Source of the DNA: an uncultured Lachnobacterium sp.
GTDB taxonomy: Bacteria > Bacillota > Clostridia > Lachnospirales > Lachnospiraceae
Assembly (NCBI GenBank): GCA_900543445.1
Contig: UQRC01000037.1
Span: 1-23,485, forward strand
DNA length: 23,485 nt
Reading direction: 5' to 3'
Below, in pieces: positions 7,575-16,792 of this stretch. The position numbers and the translations under genes were made by a program. The notes under the pieces were generated by a model. The model searched no databases. It saw only the letters and a program-made list of their open reading frames with translations, and had not been told where the DNA came from. Positions within the stretch are counted from its first letter, which is position 1, and each line of letters opens with the position of its first letter.

Positions 7575-8198
7575 TTATTTCTTTAATGTAACAACGACAT
7601 GTCTGTAAGGTTCATCACCTTCACTGTGAGTTGTAACATAACGATCATTCTGAAGTGCTGAATGAATGATTCTTCTCTCAAAAGGATTCATTGGCTCTAA
7701 GGATACCGGACGCTTTGTTCTCTTAACCTTATAAGCAATGTTCTTAGCAAGATTCTCAAGAGTTTCTTTTCTTCTCTTACGATAATCTTCTGTATCAATC
7801 TTAACCTTGTAATAATTCTCAGAATGCTTATTTACAGCAAGATTGGTAAGATACTGAAGAGAATCAAGTGTCTGTCCTCTCTTACCGATCAGGATTCCCA
7901 TATCGTCTCCCTTAAGTTCAACATCAATGGAATGCTCTTCTTCATCAATCTTGATCAATACTTCAACTTCCATATTCATTGCTGCGAATACAGAATCAAG
8001 GAAATTACGAACATTTCCTTCTAAAGAGAATTTCTTACGAGCTTTAATGACTGCGTTCTTGCTTCCAATTCCAAGGAAACCGGTACTTCCCTTCTCAACT
8101 ACTTCATATTCAATGTTGTCGCTTGTTGTTCCAAGCTGAATCGATGCTTCGGTAATCGCATCATCTACATTTTTTGCAGAAACTTCAATAAAATCCAT
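7575..8198 (-). CDS. khpB: RNA-binding protein KhpB (Jag/EloR), Jag-N, KH and R3H domains
   Basis: A 207-residue cytoplasmic RNA-binding protein. In streptococci the Jag/EloR protein partners KhpA and influences cell elongation and division; here function is inferred from family. Order of domains: Jag-N (1-52, MDFIEVSAKNVDDAI and the KGSTGFLGIGSK loop), KH (about 78-128, GxxG loop IGKRG at 104-108), R3H (about 140-207, Arg175-x3-His179 in ERRIIHSAL). The linker between Jag-N and KH is short compared with many relatives. GAGGGGG 7 nt upstream supports the ATG. It lies 14 bp after yidC, as in B. subtilis (spoIIIJ-jag), and is the last gene before a strong terminator. Confidence 0.95.
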   Translation of the reverse strand: MDFIEVSAKNVDDAITEASIQLGTTSDNIEYEVVEKGSTGFLGIGSKNAVIKARKKFSLEGNVRNFLDSVFAAMNMEVEVLIKIDEEEHSIDVELKGDDMGILIGKRGQTLDSLQYLTNLAVNKHSENYYKVKIDTEDYRKRRKETLENLAKNIAYKVKRTKRPVSLEPMNPFERRIIHSALQNDRYVTTHSEGDEPYRHVVVTLKK

Positions 8199-8212
8199 AA
8201 TGACGCCCCCTC

Positions 8213-9520
8213 TTATTTACGATTATTCTTTTCATTAAAATCTCTAACCATATTTGCCTTAGAAGCAAGACTTCCAGGTTTTGCATTATTCTGTGCCTGA
8301 CGAGCCTTCTCTAACTGAAGTTCCTTCTCTGCAGAAGAAACATAATTTGCTTTACTCTCAATTGATCTTGTTTTCATCTGTGCTGCCTGACGAATCTGAT
8401 CCTCTGAGATACCCATCTTCTCTCTCTTTTGCTTTGCTTTCTCCTGATTCTTCTTAATAATATCATCCAGATCAAGATTCTGAATATGCTTATTTACGAA
8501 GAACTGCTGAACGGCACGAACAACTGCACTCGCAATCCAGTAAATACCAAGACCGGTTGGTGTAATAAAACAGAAGAACAATGACATCAATGGCATCATG
8601 GTATTCATCGATTTCATCTGTCTTGCCATCTGATCATTATCGCCAGTATTTGCCTGTGGCATAAGCTTAATGTTCAATACCTGTGTCAGGTAAGCAAGTG
8701 CCGGAATCAAAAGTGCAAGTACAAGTACCAACCACTCATGTCCTGCAAAAGAAGTCTTCATAATATTCCAAGGTGTATCAGAAATATTAATCTTACCTAA
8801 TGCATAGTTAAAATTATTAATATGCGGTGTAATTGAATTAACCGCATCTCCTACTCCTCCAAAATAAGAAGTCAGATTCTCCCATCCTTCTTTTGGAAGC
8901 TTGTACAATACATCAATAATGTAATTGTGTAATGCTGTTGTGTCAGTTGAAGTAAAATCAACAGATACAGAAGTAATCTTGTAATCTGTTATAATTTTCT
9001 GCATAATATCCTGAAAACCAGAAGTATTACTAATAATATCAACAATACTTCCTTTTACAACAGAACCATTACTTAATACACCAAAATAATCCTTAATTGA
9101 TGTTATATAAGCAGGAATATTGTAAAATACACGATACAATGCAAACAAAAGTGGCATCTGAATCAACATCTGCACACAACTTCCCATCGGAGAAACACCA
9201 TACTTCTGATATACAAGCTGTGTTTCTTCATTCATTGCTGTCACTGAAGCCTGATCCTTACGATTCTTATATTTATCCTGAATCGCTTTCAACTCCGGCT
9301 GCATCTCCTGAGATAACTTTGAAAACTTCTGCTGCTTGATTGTAAGCGGAAGTAAACATGTATAAATCAGAATTGTAATGATTACGATACTTACGGTTAC
9401 ACTCTCAACACCGAACAGATTGTATACGATGTTGTAGATTCCATTCATGATCCATCCGAGAACCTTTGCGATCGGCCCGAGGATCTTGCCCGGATAAGCT
9501 GTCAATTCAATCGCTGACAT
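8213..9520 (-). CDS. yidC: Membrane protein insertase YidC/Oxa1 family (SpoIIIJ-like)
   Basis: A 435-residue insertase that places membrane proteins with or without SecYEG. There is no lipobox: the protein starts with an amphipathic segment (12-37), then a core helix at about 41-60, a coiled cytoplasmic hairpin (62-110, LPLTIKQQKFSKLSQ onward), helix 116-136 (QMPLLFALYRVFYNIPAY), a long extracytoplasmic insertion (about 140-260), and helices at about 262-282, 305-325 and 327-343. The lysine/arginine-rich tail from about 345 is a likely ribosome contact. At the position of the hydrophilic-groove arginine (Arg73 of SpoIIIJ) this protein has Tyr53, in TILIYTCLLPL. AAAGGAGG 5 nt before the ATG and just after the yidD stop indicates tight coupling. 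Confidence 0.96.
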   Translation of the reverse strand: MSAIELTAYPGKILGPIAKVLGWIMNGIYNIVYNLFGVESVTVSIVIITILIYTCLLPLTIKQQKFSKLSQEMQPELKAIQDKYKNRKDQASVTAMNEETQLVYQKYGVSPMGSCVQMLIQMPLLFALYRVFYNIPAYITSIKDYFGVLSNGSVVKGSIVDIISNTSGFQDIMQKIITDYKITSVSVDFTSTDTTALHNYIIDVLYKLPKEGWENLTSYFGGVGDAVNSITPHINNFNYALGKINISDTPWNIMKTSFAGHEWLVLVLALLIPALAYLTQVLNIKLMPQANTGDNDQMARQMKSMNTMMPLMSLFFCFITPTGLGIYWIASAVVRAVQQFFVNKHIQNLDLDDIIKKNQEKAKQKREKMGISEDQIRQAAQMKTRSIESKANYVSSAEKELQLEKARQAQNNAKPGSLASKANMVRDFNEKNNRK

Positions 9521-9531
9521 AAAAACCTCCT

Positions 9532-9741
9532 TTATGGAACTGGATCATATCCGCCCCTGGAAAAAGGATTGCATCTTAGGATTCTCCATGTAGCCAAAGC
9601 GCCACCCTTAATCGCACCATACTTCTGTACCGCTTCTAATCCATAGCAGGAACAGGTCGGAAAATACGGACACTTTGTTGTCTTCATTGGAGAAATATAT
9701 TTCTGATAAAATTTAATCAATGCAATTAATATTCTTTTCAA
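9532..9741 (-). CDS. yidD: Membrane protein insertion efficiency factor YidD
   Basis: A small 69-residue protein that helps YidC-dependent insertion, associated with the inner face of the membrane. From the proposed TTG start it reads (M)[18 protein letters not shown], then [15 protein letters not shown] (24-38, the conserved C-x-F-x-P-T-C-S-x-Y) and [15 protein letters not shown] at the end. Upstream in-frame ATGs (for example 9834) lie deep inside rnpA and would add a non-homologous extension, so the TTG at 9741, 19 bp past the rnpA stop, is preferred because homology begins there. A weak GAAG/GATGG stretch precedes it. It sits between rnpA and yidC, as in many bacteria. Confidence 0.88.
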   Translation of the reverse strand: MKRILIALIKFYQKYISPMKTTKCPYFPTCSCYGLEAVQKYGAIKGGALATWRILRCNPFSRGGYDPVP

Positions 9742-9760
9742 CAGGATTCCATCTTCTTTT

Positions 9761-10102
9761 CTAATCAATATGAACAATTTTGTGAAGACGTCCAAGATGC
9801 ATAAGCGCACTCTCAATCTCATGGTAAGATGCATTACGCGCTGTAGCTCTTGCGATGACTACGATGTCTAAACCACTATTAAACACGTCCTCATGTAGTC
9901 TGTAACTCTCTCTGATCAAACGAGTTAAATGATGTCTTATAACACTATTTCCAACTTTTTTGCTAACTGATATTCCTAATCTGTTTTCTTGTGTATGATT
10001 TTCATAAATGTACATAACAAGTAAACGGTTCGCATAAGACTTACCATTGTTATATACATTCTGAAAATCTCTGTTTTTCTTTAATGAATCTGAAAATTTC
10101 AT
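9761..10102 (-). CDS. rnpA: Ribonuclease P protein component RnpA
   Basis: A 113-residue protein cofactor of RNase P that helps the catalytic RNA trim tRNA 5' ends. The N-terminus [20 protein letters not shown] matches the family pre-tRNA leader-binding strand. The central segment [26 protein letters not shown] (40-65) is the RNR-motif helix, but the canonical R-N-R reads R56-H57-H58. The C-terminus ends with the usual [21 protein letters not shown] about 8 nt upstream supports the ATG. It lies between rpmH and yidD; a hairpin just upstream may reduce read-through from rpmH. Confidence 0.96.
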   Translation of the reverse strand: MKFSDSLKKNRDFQNVYNNGKSYANRLLVMYIYENHTQENRLGISVSKKVGNSVIRHHLTRLIRESYRLHEDVFNSGLDIVVIARATARNASYHEIESALMHLGRLHKIVHID

Positions 10103-10128
10103 GTGAAATTATCCTTCCAAAATCCATC

Positions 10129-10160
10129 ATAAAAGAAGAAAAGACCACAAAATTGTGGCC
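10129..10160 (-). terminator. Hairpin and U tract between rpmH and rnpA (attenuator-like)
   Basis: On the minus strand GGCCACAA pairs with TTGTGGTC (10153-10160 and 10143-10150) around a short T/A centre, followed by TTTTCTTCTTTTATG. The stem begins at the last base of the rpmH stop codon. It could stop part of the transcription, giving more rpmH than rnpA message, or act as an RNA end or processing signal. Confidence 0.6.
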
Positions 10161-10294
10161 TAAGCTGATAATTTTTTTCTACCTTTTAATCTTCTTGCAG
10201 CCAATACTTTTCTTCCGCCTGCTGTACTCATTCTGCTTCTGAAACCATGTACTCTGGCTCTCTGTCTCTTTTTTGGTTGGAATGTCATCTTCAT
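10160..10294 (-). CDS. rpmH: 50S ribosomal protein L34
   Basis: A 44-residue very basic ribosomal protein of the large subunit, the usual length. It begins [20 protein letters not shown] and continues through the conserved [14 protein letters not shown] and [10 protein letters not shown] end. The strong AGAGGAGGTG ribosome-binding site lies 8 nt before the ATG at 10294; a second ATG two codons later (10288) is poorer. It is the first gene of the leftward rpmH-rnpA-yidD-yidC-jag unit and marks the left border of oriC in Firmicutes. Confidence 0.98.
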   Translation of the reverse strand: MKMTFQPKKRQRARVHGFRSRMSTAGGRKVLAARRLKGRKKLSA

Positions 10295-10332
10295 TGTATC
10301 CACCTCCTCTACGTTAAAAAACATCACTTGAA

Positions 10333-10360
10333 ATTATATCAGAAAACCTCTGTAAGTCAA
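10333..10360 (-). promoter_or_regulatory. Strong promoter of rpmH
   Basis: Read on the minus strand: TTGACT (10355-10360), a 16-nt spacer and TATAAT (10333-10338). The TG one base before the -10 gives an extended -10 (TGATATAAT). Initiation near 10326 leaves about 32 nt of leader before rpmH. A second TTGATT lies just upstream. Confidence 0.75.
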
Positions 10361-10465
10361 GTAAAATCAAGGCTTTTTTAAAATTTAATAATTTAAATAC
10401 TACATATTATACCTAAATTTGAATCTTCACTATATCTAGTGTTATCAAAACAGACTCCCAAAAAG

Positions 10466-10519
10466 TTATCCTCAATTTGTGGATAACTTGTGGATAATAT
10501 GTCAACACAATATGGATAA
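10466..10519. promoter_or_regulatory. DnaA box cluster upstream of dnaA
   Basis: Two perfect boxes on the minus strand, TGTGGATAA at 10478-10486 and 10489-10497 (TTATCCACA read in reverse), start 11 bp apart. A one-mismatch box, TATGGATAA (10511-10519), starts 22 bp later. A one-mismatch box in the opposite orientation, TTATCCTCA, lies at 10466-10474. The 11/22-bp phasing places the three same-strand boxes on one helix face, which favours cooperative DnaA binding. Confidence 0.88.
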
Positions 10520-10592
10520 AATGTTAAAAAACGCCATAATGCAGAAAAATGAAGGTCTATAACTTTTATGGCTTATAAACACGCTTTAATCG

Positions 10593-10653
10593 TTGATTTA
10601 GGCTCAAAAATAGTGTACTATAGTAACTATAGGATTATGGATAACTATCCTAT
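10593..10653 (+). promoter_or_regulatory. Putative dnaA promoter with an overlapping DnaA box
   Basis: TTGATT (10593-10598), 17 nt and TACTAT (10616-10621) form a moderate sigma-A promoter. Immediately downstream, ATAGGAT and ATCCTAT (10629-10635 and 10647-10653) form an inverted repeat whose loop holds a one-mismatch DnaA box, TATGGATAA (10636-10644). A box at the transcription start suggests DnaA autorepression, known for dnaA genes of other bacteria. Promoter position is inferred. Confidence 0.5.
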
Positions 10654-10679
10654 TTTATAAGAAAGATGTGGAGATATAG

Positions 10680-12032
10680 ATGGACAAGATTATAGAAAAA
10701 TGGGACGAGATATTAAATACAGTCAAGAAGGAGTATGAAATCAGTGATGTATCCTTCGATACCTGGATCCGTCCTCTGGAGGTCTTTGCCATCGAGGGGA
10801 ATACTTTATACATTTTAGTGCCATCCGAACAGATGGCTTTGACTTATATTTCGAAGAAGTATTTGGCTCCCCTTCGTGTTGCAATTGTTGAAATCACTGA
10901 AATCGAATATGAGATTGAGTTCATTCTTCCGGAGCAGGCTAAGAATTTAAAGCTGAAGAATAAGCCTGTCAAGAATACAGCATCTCTGAGCGGAGATGAG
11001 TCAAACCTTAATCCAAACTATACATTTGATACTTTTGTCGTAGGTAACAATAACCGTTTTGCTCATTCTGCCTCTCTTGCAGTAGCAGAATCTCCGGGTG
11101 AAGCTTACAATCCGCTTTATATTTACGGCGGTCCGGGACTTGGCAAAACGCATCTTATGCATTCAATCGGTCACTTTATCTTAAACCAGAATCCGGATGC
11201 CAAAGTTATTTACGTTACTTCTGAAGAGTTTACCAACGAAGTTATCGAGTCAATCCGTAACGGTAATGCTTCTTCTATGACGAAGTTCCGTGACAAATAC
11301 CGCAAGGTTGATGTCCTCATGATCGATGATATTCAGTTTATTATAGGTAAAGAGAGTACACAGGAAGAGTTCTTCCATACCTTTAACGCTCTCCAGACAC
11401 AGGGAAAACAGATTATCTTAACTTCCGATAAGCCTCCAAAAGAGATGGAAACGCTTGAGGAACGTATCCGCTCCCGTTTTGAATGGGGACTTATGGCAGA
11501 TATCGGGGTTCCGGATTATGAAACCCGTATGGCAATCCTTCGTAAAAAGGCAGAATCAGATAATTTCGATATTGATGATGAAGTATTGAGTTACATCGCA
11601 AACAATATCAAATCCAACGTCCGTGAGCTGGAAGGCGCATTAAACAAACTTCTTGCTTACAACAATCTCGTACATATTCCAATTACTATGGATATTGCAG
11701 AGAAGGAACTTGCCAACATTATTACACCGGACAAGCCTAGGGAGATCACTCCTCAGCTGATCATCGAAGTTGTCTCGGAACATTTCCATATTTCCGTAGA
11801 CCAGATGATTTCCAAAACACGAAGCAGCGATGTTGCAAAACCAAGACAGATTGCAATGTATTTATGTAAGAGCATGACAGACTCTCCTCTTGATACCATC
11901 GGATCTCTGTTAGGTGGAAGAGATCATTCCACAATTATCCACGGAATTAAGAAGGTTACTGAGGAATACGAGACAAATGAAACAACCAGAACGTTGATAG
12001 AAACCATTAAGAAGAAGATTAATCCGAACTAG
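10680..12032 (+). CDS. dnaA: Chromosomal replication initiator DnaA
   Basis: A 450-residue AAA+ initiator that binds DnaA boxes and opens the origin. Domain I (about 1-80) starts IIEKWDEILNTVKKE with the conserved SFDTWIRPL (25-33). A short linker (about 85-112) precedes the AAA+ core beginning at NPNYTFDTFVVG. Walker A is GGPGLGKTH (150-158), Walker B VLMIDD (212-217) and the sensor/arginine-finger region ERIRSRFEWG (261-270). Domain IV carries the DNA-binding helix RSSDVAKPRQIAMYL (381-395) and the signature GGRDHSTIIHGIKK (412-425). GGAG 8 nt before the ATG supports the start. It is flanked on both sides by DnaA boxes, so it sits inside oriC, and is probably autoregulated. Confidence 0.99.
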   Translation: MDKIIEKWDEILNTVKKEYEISDVSFDTWIRPLEVFAIEGNTLYILVPSEQMALTYISKKYLAPLRVAIVEITEIEYEIEFILPEQAKNLKLKNKPVKNTASLSGDESNLNPNYTFDTFVVGNNNRFAHSASLAVAESPGEAYNPLYIYGGPGLGKTHLMHSIGHFILNQNPDAKVIYVTSEEFTNEVIESIRNGNASSMTKFRDKYRKVDVLMIDDIQFIIGKESTQEEFFHTFNALQTQGKQIILTSDKPPKEMETLEERIRSRFEWGLMADIGVPDYETRMAILRKKAESDNFDIDDEVLSYIANNIKSNVRELEGALNKLLAYNNLVHIPITMDIAEKELANIITPDKPREITPQLIIEVVSEHFHISVDQMISKTRSSDVAKPRQIAMYLCKSMTDSPLDTIGSLLGGRDHSTIIHGIKKVTEEYETNETTRTLIETIKKKINPN

Positions 12033-12086
12033 TTTCTTCCTATTATAATAGGTTACCTTACAACAGGTTATAGATAAGAATTCCAC

Positions 12087-12105
12087 TTATTCACGTTTAT
12101 CCACA
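12087..12105 (+). promoter_or_regulatory. DnaA box pair downstream of dnaA
   Basis: A perfect TTATCCACA at 12097-12105 is preceded 10 bp upstream by TTATTCACG (12087-12095, one mismatch to TTATNCACA). Both face the candidate unwinding element. Confidence 0.8.
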
Positions 12106-12271
12106 GTTGATGTGTTGTGAAAAATATGGACAACTTATCTTTTCCATTCAAAAATGACCGGATGCTTATATTTCTTTCAACAGACTTGTCCAAACTATTC
12201 TCATGGATTGAACAGGCTATCAAGTAAGTTATCAAGTCGCCAAAAGCGCTACTTTAACACCTTAGAACGGG

Positions 12272-12334
12272 TTATTCACATATGAACAGCCCCTATTAAG
12301 AATATTACTAATATCTTTATATATTTATTTAACC
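12272..12334 (+). other. Candidate DNA unwinding element with DnaA box
   Basis: A consensus DnaA box, TTATTCACA (12272-12280), is followed after 9 bp by CCCC (12290-12293) and then CTATTA (12293-12298), with an A/T-only-type tract through 12334. Box, GC cluster, 5'-YTW-3' triplets and AT-rich DNA in this order resemble the DnaA-trio basal origin unit described in B. subtilis. Only two consecutive triplets fit cleanly, so this is suggestive only. Confidence 0.5.
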
Positions 12335-12352
12335 AGGAAGGAGTTTTTCAAA

Positions 12353-13465
12353 ATGAAATTAATCTGTTCAAAATCGAACTTACTGCGTGGAGTCAATATT
12401 GTTTCAAAGGCAGTTCCTACCAGAACAACGATGGCTATTCTTGAATGTATCTTAATTGATGCTTCTACCAATGAAATTAAATTGATGGCCAATGACATGG
12501 AACTTGGCATTGAGACAAAGATTGAAGGTACGATTGAAGAAAGAGGTGTTATCGCTTTAGATGCTAAGATTTTCTCTGAGATTGTACGTAAACTTCCGGA
12601 TAATGATGTTGTAATTGAAACAGATGCTTCTTTCAAGACGGTGATTTCCTGCGAGAAAGCGAAATTTAATATTGTAGGTAAATCAGGAGATGATTTCTCC
12701 TATATTCCATATATTGAAAAGAATGAATCCATTGTAATTTCACAGTTTACATTAAAAGAAGTAATCCGTCAGACGATTTTTTCCATTGCTGACAATGATA
12801 ACAACAAGTTGATGACTGGTGAATTATTTGAAATCAATGAGAATCAGTTGAAGGTTGTTTCTCTTGATGGACATCGTATTTCCATCCGCAATATTGAGTT
12901 AAAGAATAATTATGATCACAAGAAAGTTGTCGTTCCTGGAAAGACACTTCAGGAGATCAGTAAGATTATTCCGGGTGGAGTGGATGATGATGTGATTATT
13001 TATCTTGCATATAATCATATTGTATTTGATTTCGATACAACAACCGTTGTATCAAGATTGATCGAAGGAGAGTATTTTAAGATTGATCAGATGCTTTCTT
13101 CCGATTATGAGACAAAGGTGAAAGTAAATAAGAGAGAGCTTCTTGATTGTATTGATCGTTCAACTCTGCTTGTCAAGGAAGGCGATAAGAAGCCAATCAT
13201 TATGAATGTGACAGACGGCAATATGGAACTTAAGATTACATCGTTTATCGGTTCCATGAATGAAGATATTGATATTGAAAAAGATGGTAAGGATATCCTG
13301 ATCGGATTTAATCCAAAATTCTTTATTGATGCGCTTCGTGTTATTGATGAGGAAGAAGTAAGTCTTTATATGGTGAATCCGAAGGCACCTTGCTTTATTA
13401 AGGATGATGAGGGTAAGTTTATTTATCTGATTCTTCCGGTTAACTTTAATACTGCTACAAACTAA
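12353..13465 (+). CDS. dnaN: DNA polymerase III beta subunit (sliding clamp)
   Basis: A 370-residue sliding clamp, the usual length, that encircles DNA as a dimer and tethers the replicase and repair factors. It begins MKLICSKSNLLRGVNIVSKAVPTRTTMAILECILIDA, the standard first clamp domain, and shows three repeats of the clamp fold. The C-terminus MVNPKAPCFIKDDEGKFIYLILPVN is the conserved end that lines the protein-binding pocket. GGAAGGAG precedes the ATG by about 9 nt. It lies 320 bp after dnaA and 22 bp before yaaA, in the expected origin order. Confidence 0.98.
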   Translation: MKLICSKSNLLRGVNIVSKAVPTRTTMAILECILIDASTNEIKLMANDMELGIETKIEGTIEERGVIALDAKIFSEIVRKLPDNDVVIETDASFKTVISCEKAKFNIVGKSGDDFSYIPYIEKNESIVISQFTLKEVIRQTIFSIADNDNNKLMTGELFEINENQLKVVSLDGHRISIRNIELKNNYDHKKVVVPGKTLQEISKIIPGGVDDDVIIYLAYNHIVFDFDTTTVVSRLIEGEYFKIDQMLSSDYETKVKVNKRELLDCIDRSTLLVKEGDKKPIIMNVTDGNMELKITSFIGSMNEDIDIEKDGKDILIGFNPKFFIDALRVIDEEEVSLYMVNPKAPCFIKDDEGKFIYLILPVNFNTATN

Positions 13466-13487
13466 AGGTATTGATATAGGAGTATCT

Positions 13488-13703
13488 ATGATTACAGTTA
13501 ATATTCGTGAAGAAGATGAGTTCATTAAGTTAGGACAGGCTTTGAAGAAGGCAAGCCTTGTTGGATCCGGTGTGGATGCCAAGATGGTGATCCAGGATGG
13601 ACAGGTTACTGTGAATGGAAAAGTTGAAGTGCAAAGAGGCAAGAAATTACATGATGGAGATGTTGTCACCTACAACGGAGAGACAATACAGATTGTAAAA
13701 TGA
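13488..13703 (+). CDS. yaaA: S4-domain RNA-binding protein YaaA (RlbA)
   Basis: A 71-residue protein that is essentially one S4 RNA-binding domain (FIKLGQALKKASLVGSGVDAK, then VIQDGQVTVNGKVEVQRGKKLHDGDVV). The B. subtilis homologue has been linked to ribosome assembly; here the role is inferred from family and position. AGGAG lies 7 nt before the ATG. Its stop codon overlaps the recF start by four bases (ATGA at 13700-13703), so translation of recF is probably coupled to it. dnaN-yaaA-recF is the conserved order. Confidence 0.93.
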   Translation: MITVNIREEDEFIKLGQALKKASLVGSGVDAKMVIQDGQVTVNGKVEVQRGKKLHDGDVVTYNGETIQIVK

Positions 13704-14800
13704 TCATTCGATCGATAGAGCTACGAAATTTTCGTAATTATGAGAATCTGGATATTGCGTTTGACGAAGGCACTAATATTCTGTATGGCGATAATGCACA
13801 GGGGAAAACCAATATTTTAGAGGCTGCTTATATGAGTGGGACAACAAAGTCTCACAAAGGAAGTCGCGACAAAGAGATGATCCGTTTTGAAGAAAATGAG
13901 GCTCATATTCGCACGGTTGTCGAAAAAAATGAGAAGCAGTTTCAGATTGACATGCATCTTCGGCGTAATGGTGCAAAGGGTGTGGCAATCAACAAGATTC
14001 CGATTAAGAAAGCCAGCGAATTGTTTGGAATATTGAATATCGTATTTTTCTCGCCGGAGGATTTGAATATTATCAAAAATGGCCCGGCAGAGAGAAGAAG
14101 ATTTATTGATTTGGAGTTGTGTCAGCTGGATAAACTTTATTTGTCGGATCTTTCGAGTTATAACAAAGTGTTAAATCAGAGAAATCATCTGTTAAAAGAT
14201 ATTGCTTACCGGCCGGATTTATTGGATACACTTTCTGTGTGGGATACACAGTTGATCGAGTATGGAAGAAGAATTATCGATAAGCGGAAGAATTTTGTGG
14301 ATGAATTAAATCAGATTATCCAGCAGATTCATTCGAATATTTCAGGTGGCAGAGAAAATCTGATTCTCAAATATGAGCCGAATATTGATGATATCTTTTT
14401 TGAAGATGAATTGAGTCGTGCAAAGAATAAAGATTTAAAGCTTTGCCAGACAACCGTCGGACCACACAGAGATGATATGCTTTTTTCCATCGATGGTGTT
14501 GACATCCGAAAGTATGGTTCGCAGGGACAGCAGAGAACCTCGGCGCTTTCATTAAAATTATCAGAGATTGATCTGGTAAGAAAGTCGATTCACAATACGC
14601 CGGTGCTGCTTCTTGATGATGTATTGTCCGAGTTAGACAGTAACAGACAGAATTATCTGTTAAATAGTATTACAGATATTCAGACAATTATTACATGTAC
14701 CGGTCTGGAAGAATTTGTAAAGAATCGTTTTCAGATTGATAAGATTTTTCAGGTGATATCCGGAGAAGTCTTTGAAAAGAAGACGATGGAAGAGATATAA
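13700..14800 (+). CDS. recF: DNA replication and repair protein RecF
   Basis: A 366-residue SMC/ABC-type ATPase that loads RecA at single-strand gaps with RecO and RecR. It begins MIIRSIELRNFRNYENLDIAF, has Walker A GDNAQGKTN (30-38), the RecF FFSPEDLNIIKNGPAERRRFID region, an ABC signature in GSQGQQRTSALSLKLSE and Walker B LLLDDVLSELD. It starts inside the yaaA stop codon (ATGA overlap) and has no strong ribosome-binding site of its own, consistent with translational coupling. It ends 43 bp before gyrB. Confidence 0.98.
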   Translation: MIIRSIELRNFRNYENLDIAFDEGTNILYGDNAQGKTNILEAAYMSGTTKSHKGSRDKEMIRFEENEAHIRTVVEKNEKQFQIDMHLRRNGAKGVAINKIPIKKASELFGILNIVFFSPEDLNIIKNGPAERRRFIDLELCQLDKLYLSDLSSYNKVLNQRNHLLKDIAYRPDLLDTLSVWDTQLIEYGRRIIDKRKNFVDELNQIIQQIHSNISGGRENLILKYEPNIDDIFFEDELSRAKNKDLKLCQTTVGPHRDDMLFSIDGVDIRKYGSQGQQRTSALSLKLSEIDLVRKSIHNTPVLLLDDVLSELDSNRQNYLLNSITDIQTIITCTGLEEFVKNRFQIDKIFQVISGEVFEKKTMEEI

Positions 14801-14807
14801 AGATTAA

Positions 14808-16778
<1,971 letters not shown>

Positions 16779-16792
16779 GGAGGACAGTTTAA

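Larger units (their letters stand above)
10295..10679. other. oriC: oriC, upstream subregion (rpmH-dnaA intergenic)
   Basis: 385 bp between the divergent rpmH and dnaA genes. It holds the rpmH promoter, a very AT-rich stretch (10374-10425), a cluster of DnaA boxes (10466-10519), one more box (10636-10644) and the putative dnaA promoter. The switch of gene orientation here, the dnaA neighbourhood and the boxes together mark the replication origin. Whether unwinding starts here or downstream of dnaA cannot be decided by reading. Confidence 0.9.
12033..12352. other. oriC: oriC, downstream subregion (dnaA-dnaN intergenic)
   Basis: 320 bp. A 14-bp perfect palindrome, CCTATTATAATAGG (12039-12052), follows the dnaA stop without a T tract. 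DnaA boxes follow at 12087-12105 and 12272-12280, then a very AT-rich tract up to the dnaN ribosome-binding site (GGAAGGAG at 12336-12343). This matches the B. subtilis layout, in which the unwinding element lies between dnaA and dnaN. I could not pick a convincing dnaN promoter. Confidence 0.85.

Noticed and set aside
9742..9834. Longer YidD beginning at an ATG inside rnpA.
   Set aside because: The extra 31 residues are the shadow of rnpA in another frame and show no YidD similarity; homology begins at the TTG at 9741.
10095..10110. AATTTCATGTGAAATT looks like another parS or Noc-type palindrome.
   Set aside because: Only 11 of 16 positions match parS, the CACGTG core is broken, and the sequence is explained by the rnpA start codon and upstream spacer.
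12039..12052. CCTATTATAATAGG palindrome as the dnaA terminator.
   Set aside because: It has no GC-rich stem and no T tract after it; a protein-binding role at oriC is possible but not supported.
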